A stretch of DNA of 12,211 nucleotides, taken from assembly GCA_937897495.1 (NCBI GenBank), contig CALCBL010000493.1, forward strand, positions 1 to 12,211, written 5' to 3'. Positions 7,877 to 12,211 of this stretch are shown in pieces. The notes beneath the pieces were generated by a model, which saw only the letters and a program-made list of their open reading frames with translations, had not been told where the DNA came from and did not search any database. A program made the translations under genes and the position numbers. The stretch is from an uncultured Burkholderiales bacterium (lineage in GTDB: Bacteria; Pseudomonadota; Gammaproteobacteria; Burkholderiales; Burkholderiaceae_C). Numbering within the stretch: position 1 is the stretch's first letter; every line of letters starts with the position of its first letter.

Positions 7877-11373
<3,497 letters not shown>

Positions 11374-11405
11374 CACCCCGTATCTTGAGGCGGATTTGCA
11401 ACACA

Positions 11406-11440
11406 CCAAGCGCTGGTTGCCAGCCCTTGGGGCATTTTTT
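11406..11440 (+). terminator. Intrinsic terminator after trxB
   Basis: CCAAG-C-GCTGG (11406-11416), loop TTG, then CCAGC-C-CTTGG (11420-11430) forms a ten-pair stem with one C-C mismatch. It is followed by GGCA and TTTTTT at 11435-11440. It lies 32 bases after the trxB stop and just upstream of the rpmB promoter. Confidence 0.75.
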
Positions 11441-11452
11441 AGCTCTTTTTGC

Positions 11453-11482
11453 TTGGCTCTGGCCCAAAAAGCTGGCTATAAT
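11453..11482 (+). promoter_or_regulatory. Sigma70 promoter for rpmB-rpmG
   Basis: A perfect -10 TATAAT lies at 11477-11482, with TTGGCT at 11453-11458 as -35 (four of six consensus bases) and an 18-base spacer. Predicted transcription starts near 11489, about 180 bases before rpmB. Such a strong -10 fits a ribosomal-protein operon. Confidence 0.7.
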
Positions 11483-11488
11483 CCAAGG

Positions 11489-11668
11489 CTTTGCTGAGTA
11501 CTCCCTATGGGGGACCCACAAAAATGGGTTACCGCCACCCTTCTGGCGAGGTGAGGCTGGACCGCCTAAGTTTTGCAAACGACACTTCACTTGCATCCAT
11601 GCAAGCCTTTGTTGATTTCGCAAAACTCATCTGGCACCAGCTGTTTATAAAAGTATCGGAGTGTCCAC
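11489..11668 (+). ncRNA. Long structured 5' leader of rpmB (candidate cis-regulatory RNA)
   Basis: Between the predicted start site and rpmB lie about 180 bases with no convincing gene. Consecutive potential hairpins are: CTCCC/GGGGG (11501-11513), ACCCA/TGGGT (11514-11529, loop CAAAAA), CGCCA/TGGCG (11533-11548, loop CCCTTC), AGGC/GCCT (11554-11567). A nested structure follows, with outer stem GTTTTGC/GCAAAAC (11570-11576 with 11620-11626) enclosing CTTGCA-TCCA-TGCAAG (11590-11605). The rpmB ribosome-binding site GGAG (11658-11661) follows an A/T-rich unpaired stretch. It resembles no riboswitch class I can name. Autoregulation by L28 or L33, or RNA stabilisation, would be reasonable roles, but that is inference. 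Confidence 0.45.
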
Positions 11669-11902
11669 ATGGCACGCGTCTGCGACGTAACGGGCAAAGG
11701 CCCCATGGTCGGAAACAATGTTTCCCACGCCAACAACAAAACCAAGCGCCGGTTCTTGCCGAACCTGCAATATCGCCGTTTCTGGGTTGAGAGCGAAAAC
11801 CGTTGGGTGCGCCTGCGCGTTTCCAGCGCCGCTTTGCGCCTGATCGACAAAAATGGCATTGATGCTGTTCTCGCAGACTTGCGCGAACGCGGTCAAGCTT
11901 AA
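11669..11902 (+). CDS. rpmB: 50S ribosomal protein L28
   Basis: This 77-residue basic protein of the large ribosomal subunit has the family start [20 protein letters not shown], then [29 protein letters not shown], and ends in [17 protein letters not shown]. It is close to E. coli L28 in length and sequence pattern. It lacks the CxxC pairs of zinc-binding L28 paralogues, so it is the ordinary zinc-independent form. ATG 11669 has GGAG at 11658-11661 with a 7-base spacer. rpmG follows after 21 bases in the same transcript. Confidence 0.98.
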   Translation: MARVCDVTGKGPMVGNNVSHANNKTKRRFLPNLQYRRFWVESENRWVRLRVSSAALRLIDKNGIDAVLADLRERGQA

Positions 11903-11923
11903 ACCCCCTACAGGAGCACCATC

Positions 11924-12094
11924 ATGGCAAGCAAAGGCGGACGCGAAAAAATCAAGCTGGAATCTACAGCTGGCACTGGTCACTTTTACACGACCAGCAA
12001 GAACAAGAAAACAATGCCCGAGAAAATGTCGATCATGAAGTTCGACCCAAAAGCTCGCAAGCACGTTGAGTACAAGGAAATCAAACTGAAGTAA
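11924..12094 (+). CDS. rpmG: 50S ribosomal protein L33
   Basis: This small gene encodes 56 residues. The product starts [20 protein letters not shown], continues [15 protein letters not shown] and ends YKEIKLK, the pattern of L33. It has no cysteines, so it is the zinc-free form. It sits near the E site of the large subunit. ATG 11924 is preceded by AGGAG at 11912-11916 with a 7-base spacer. It is the second gene of the rpmB-rpmG operon and is followed 18 bases later by a strong terminator. Confidence 0.98.
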   Translation: MASKGGREKIKLESTAGTGHFYTTSKNKKTMPEKMSIMKFDPKARKHVEYKEIKLK

Positions 12095-12112
12095 TTCAGC
12101 TTGACGCCATAG

Positions 12113-12139
12113 AAAAAGCCCGCTGATGCGGGCTTTTTT
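12113..12139 (+). terminator. Intrinsic terminator of rpmB-rpmG
   Basis: AAAAAGCCCGC (12113-12123), loop TGAT, then GCGGGCTTTTTT (12128-12139): an 11-pair perfect stem ending in a U-tract. Because the stem is flanked by A and T runs, it could also work in the opposite direction. Confidence 0.92.
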
Positions 12140-12153
12140 GTTGCTGGAGAAAT

Positions 12154-12211
12154 TTAAATGGGGTCAAACAATTGGGGTCAGAGCAACATTAATTTCCAAT
12201 CAGTTGGGGGC
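12154..12211. repeat. Repeat-like sequence with GGGGTCA copies, possible edge of a REP/RAYT-type element
   Basis: GGGGTCA occurs at 12160-12166 and again at 12174-12180, starts 14 bases apart. A third related TTGGGGG lies at 12204-12210. The second copy continues GAGCAACATTAATTTCC. From memory, very similar GGGGTCAGAG...AATT sequences occur in many copies in Burkholderiales and other proteobacteria, often beside REP-associated tyrosine transposase genes. The sequence lies outside the operon terminator and is cut by the window edge, so neither a matching inverted copy nor a transposase can be seen. Confidence 0.45.

Noticed and set aside
11646..11651. TATAAA as a second promoter just before rpmB
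   Set aside because: It would leave only about ten bases before the ribosome-binding site, and no matching -35 is visible. It is better read as the A/T-rich end of the leader.
11491..11790. Plus-strand open frame running from the rpmB leader into rpmB
   Set aside because: It has no Shine-Dalgarno, overlaps L28 in another frame and shows no domain. The sequence is better explained as leader plus rpmB.

Overview
This window looks like ordinary chromosome from a betaproteobacterium, most likely Burkholderiales and probably Comamonadaceae. The inference rests on gene content and style: the ftsK-lolA-rarA block divergent from trxB, an orphan Bug-family (TctC) binding protein, a solitary AscD-like ferredoxin reductase beside a YeeZ-like Rossmann gene, and the rpmB-rpmG pair. 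No integrase, transposase gene, CRISPR array, toxin-antitoxin pair or phage gene is visible. Coding density is very high; the only non-coding stretches above 50 bases are 10304-10407, 11374-11668 and 12095-12211.

Layout. (1) Positions 1-213, minus strand: the 5' part of an NAD(P)-binding Rossmann-fold gene that runs off the left edge. (2) Positions 259-2300, plus strand: a 2Fe-2S/FAD/NAD(P) reductase of the CDP-6-deoxy-delta-3,4-glucoseen reductase family, whose stop codon overlaps the start of a Bug-family periplasmic solute-binding protein. (3) Positions 2306-10303, minus strand: seven tightly packed genes, read from the right as ftsK, lolA, rarA, livH, livM, livG, livF. They cover chromosome translocation at the septum, lipoprotein delivery to the outer membrane, rescue of stalled replication forks, and a branched-chain amino acid type ABC importer that has no binding protein here. 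(4) Positions 10408-11373, plus strand: trxB, divergent from ftsK and followed by a clear hairpin terminator. (5) Positions 11453-12139, plus strand: a strong sigma70-like promoter, an unusually long hairpin-rich leader, then rpmB (L28) and rpmG (L33), closed by a strong intrinsic terminator. (6) Positions 12140-12211: the start of a repeat-like sequence with spaced GGGGTCA copies, possibly the edge of a REP/RAYT-type element.

The genes fall into three working sets. ftsK, lolA and rarA serve cell division, envelope and replication upkeep. livHMGF forms the membrane and ATPase core of an importer, which must borrow a LivJ/K-type receptor from elsewhere. The plus-strand reductase and Bug protein are translationally coupled, although no known pathway obviously joins them.

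No new defence or mobile system is evident. The items most worth a second look are the structured rpmB leader, the repeat at the right edge, the unusual reductase/Bug coupling, and the seamless junction between rarA and livH.
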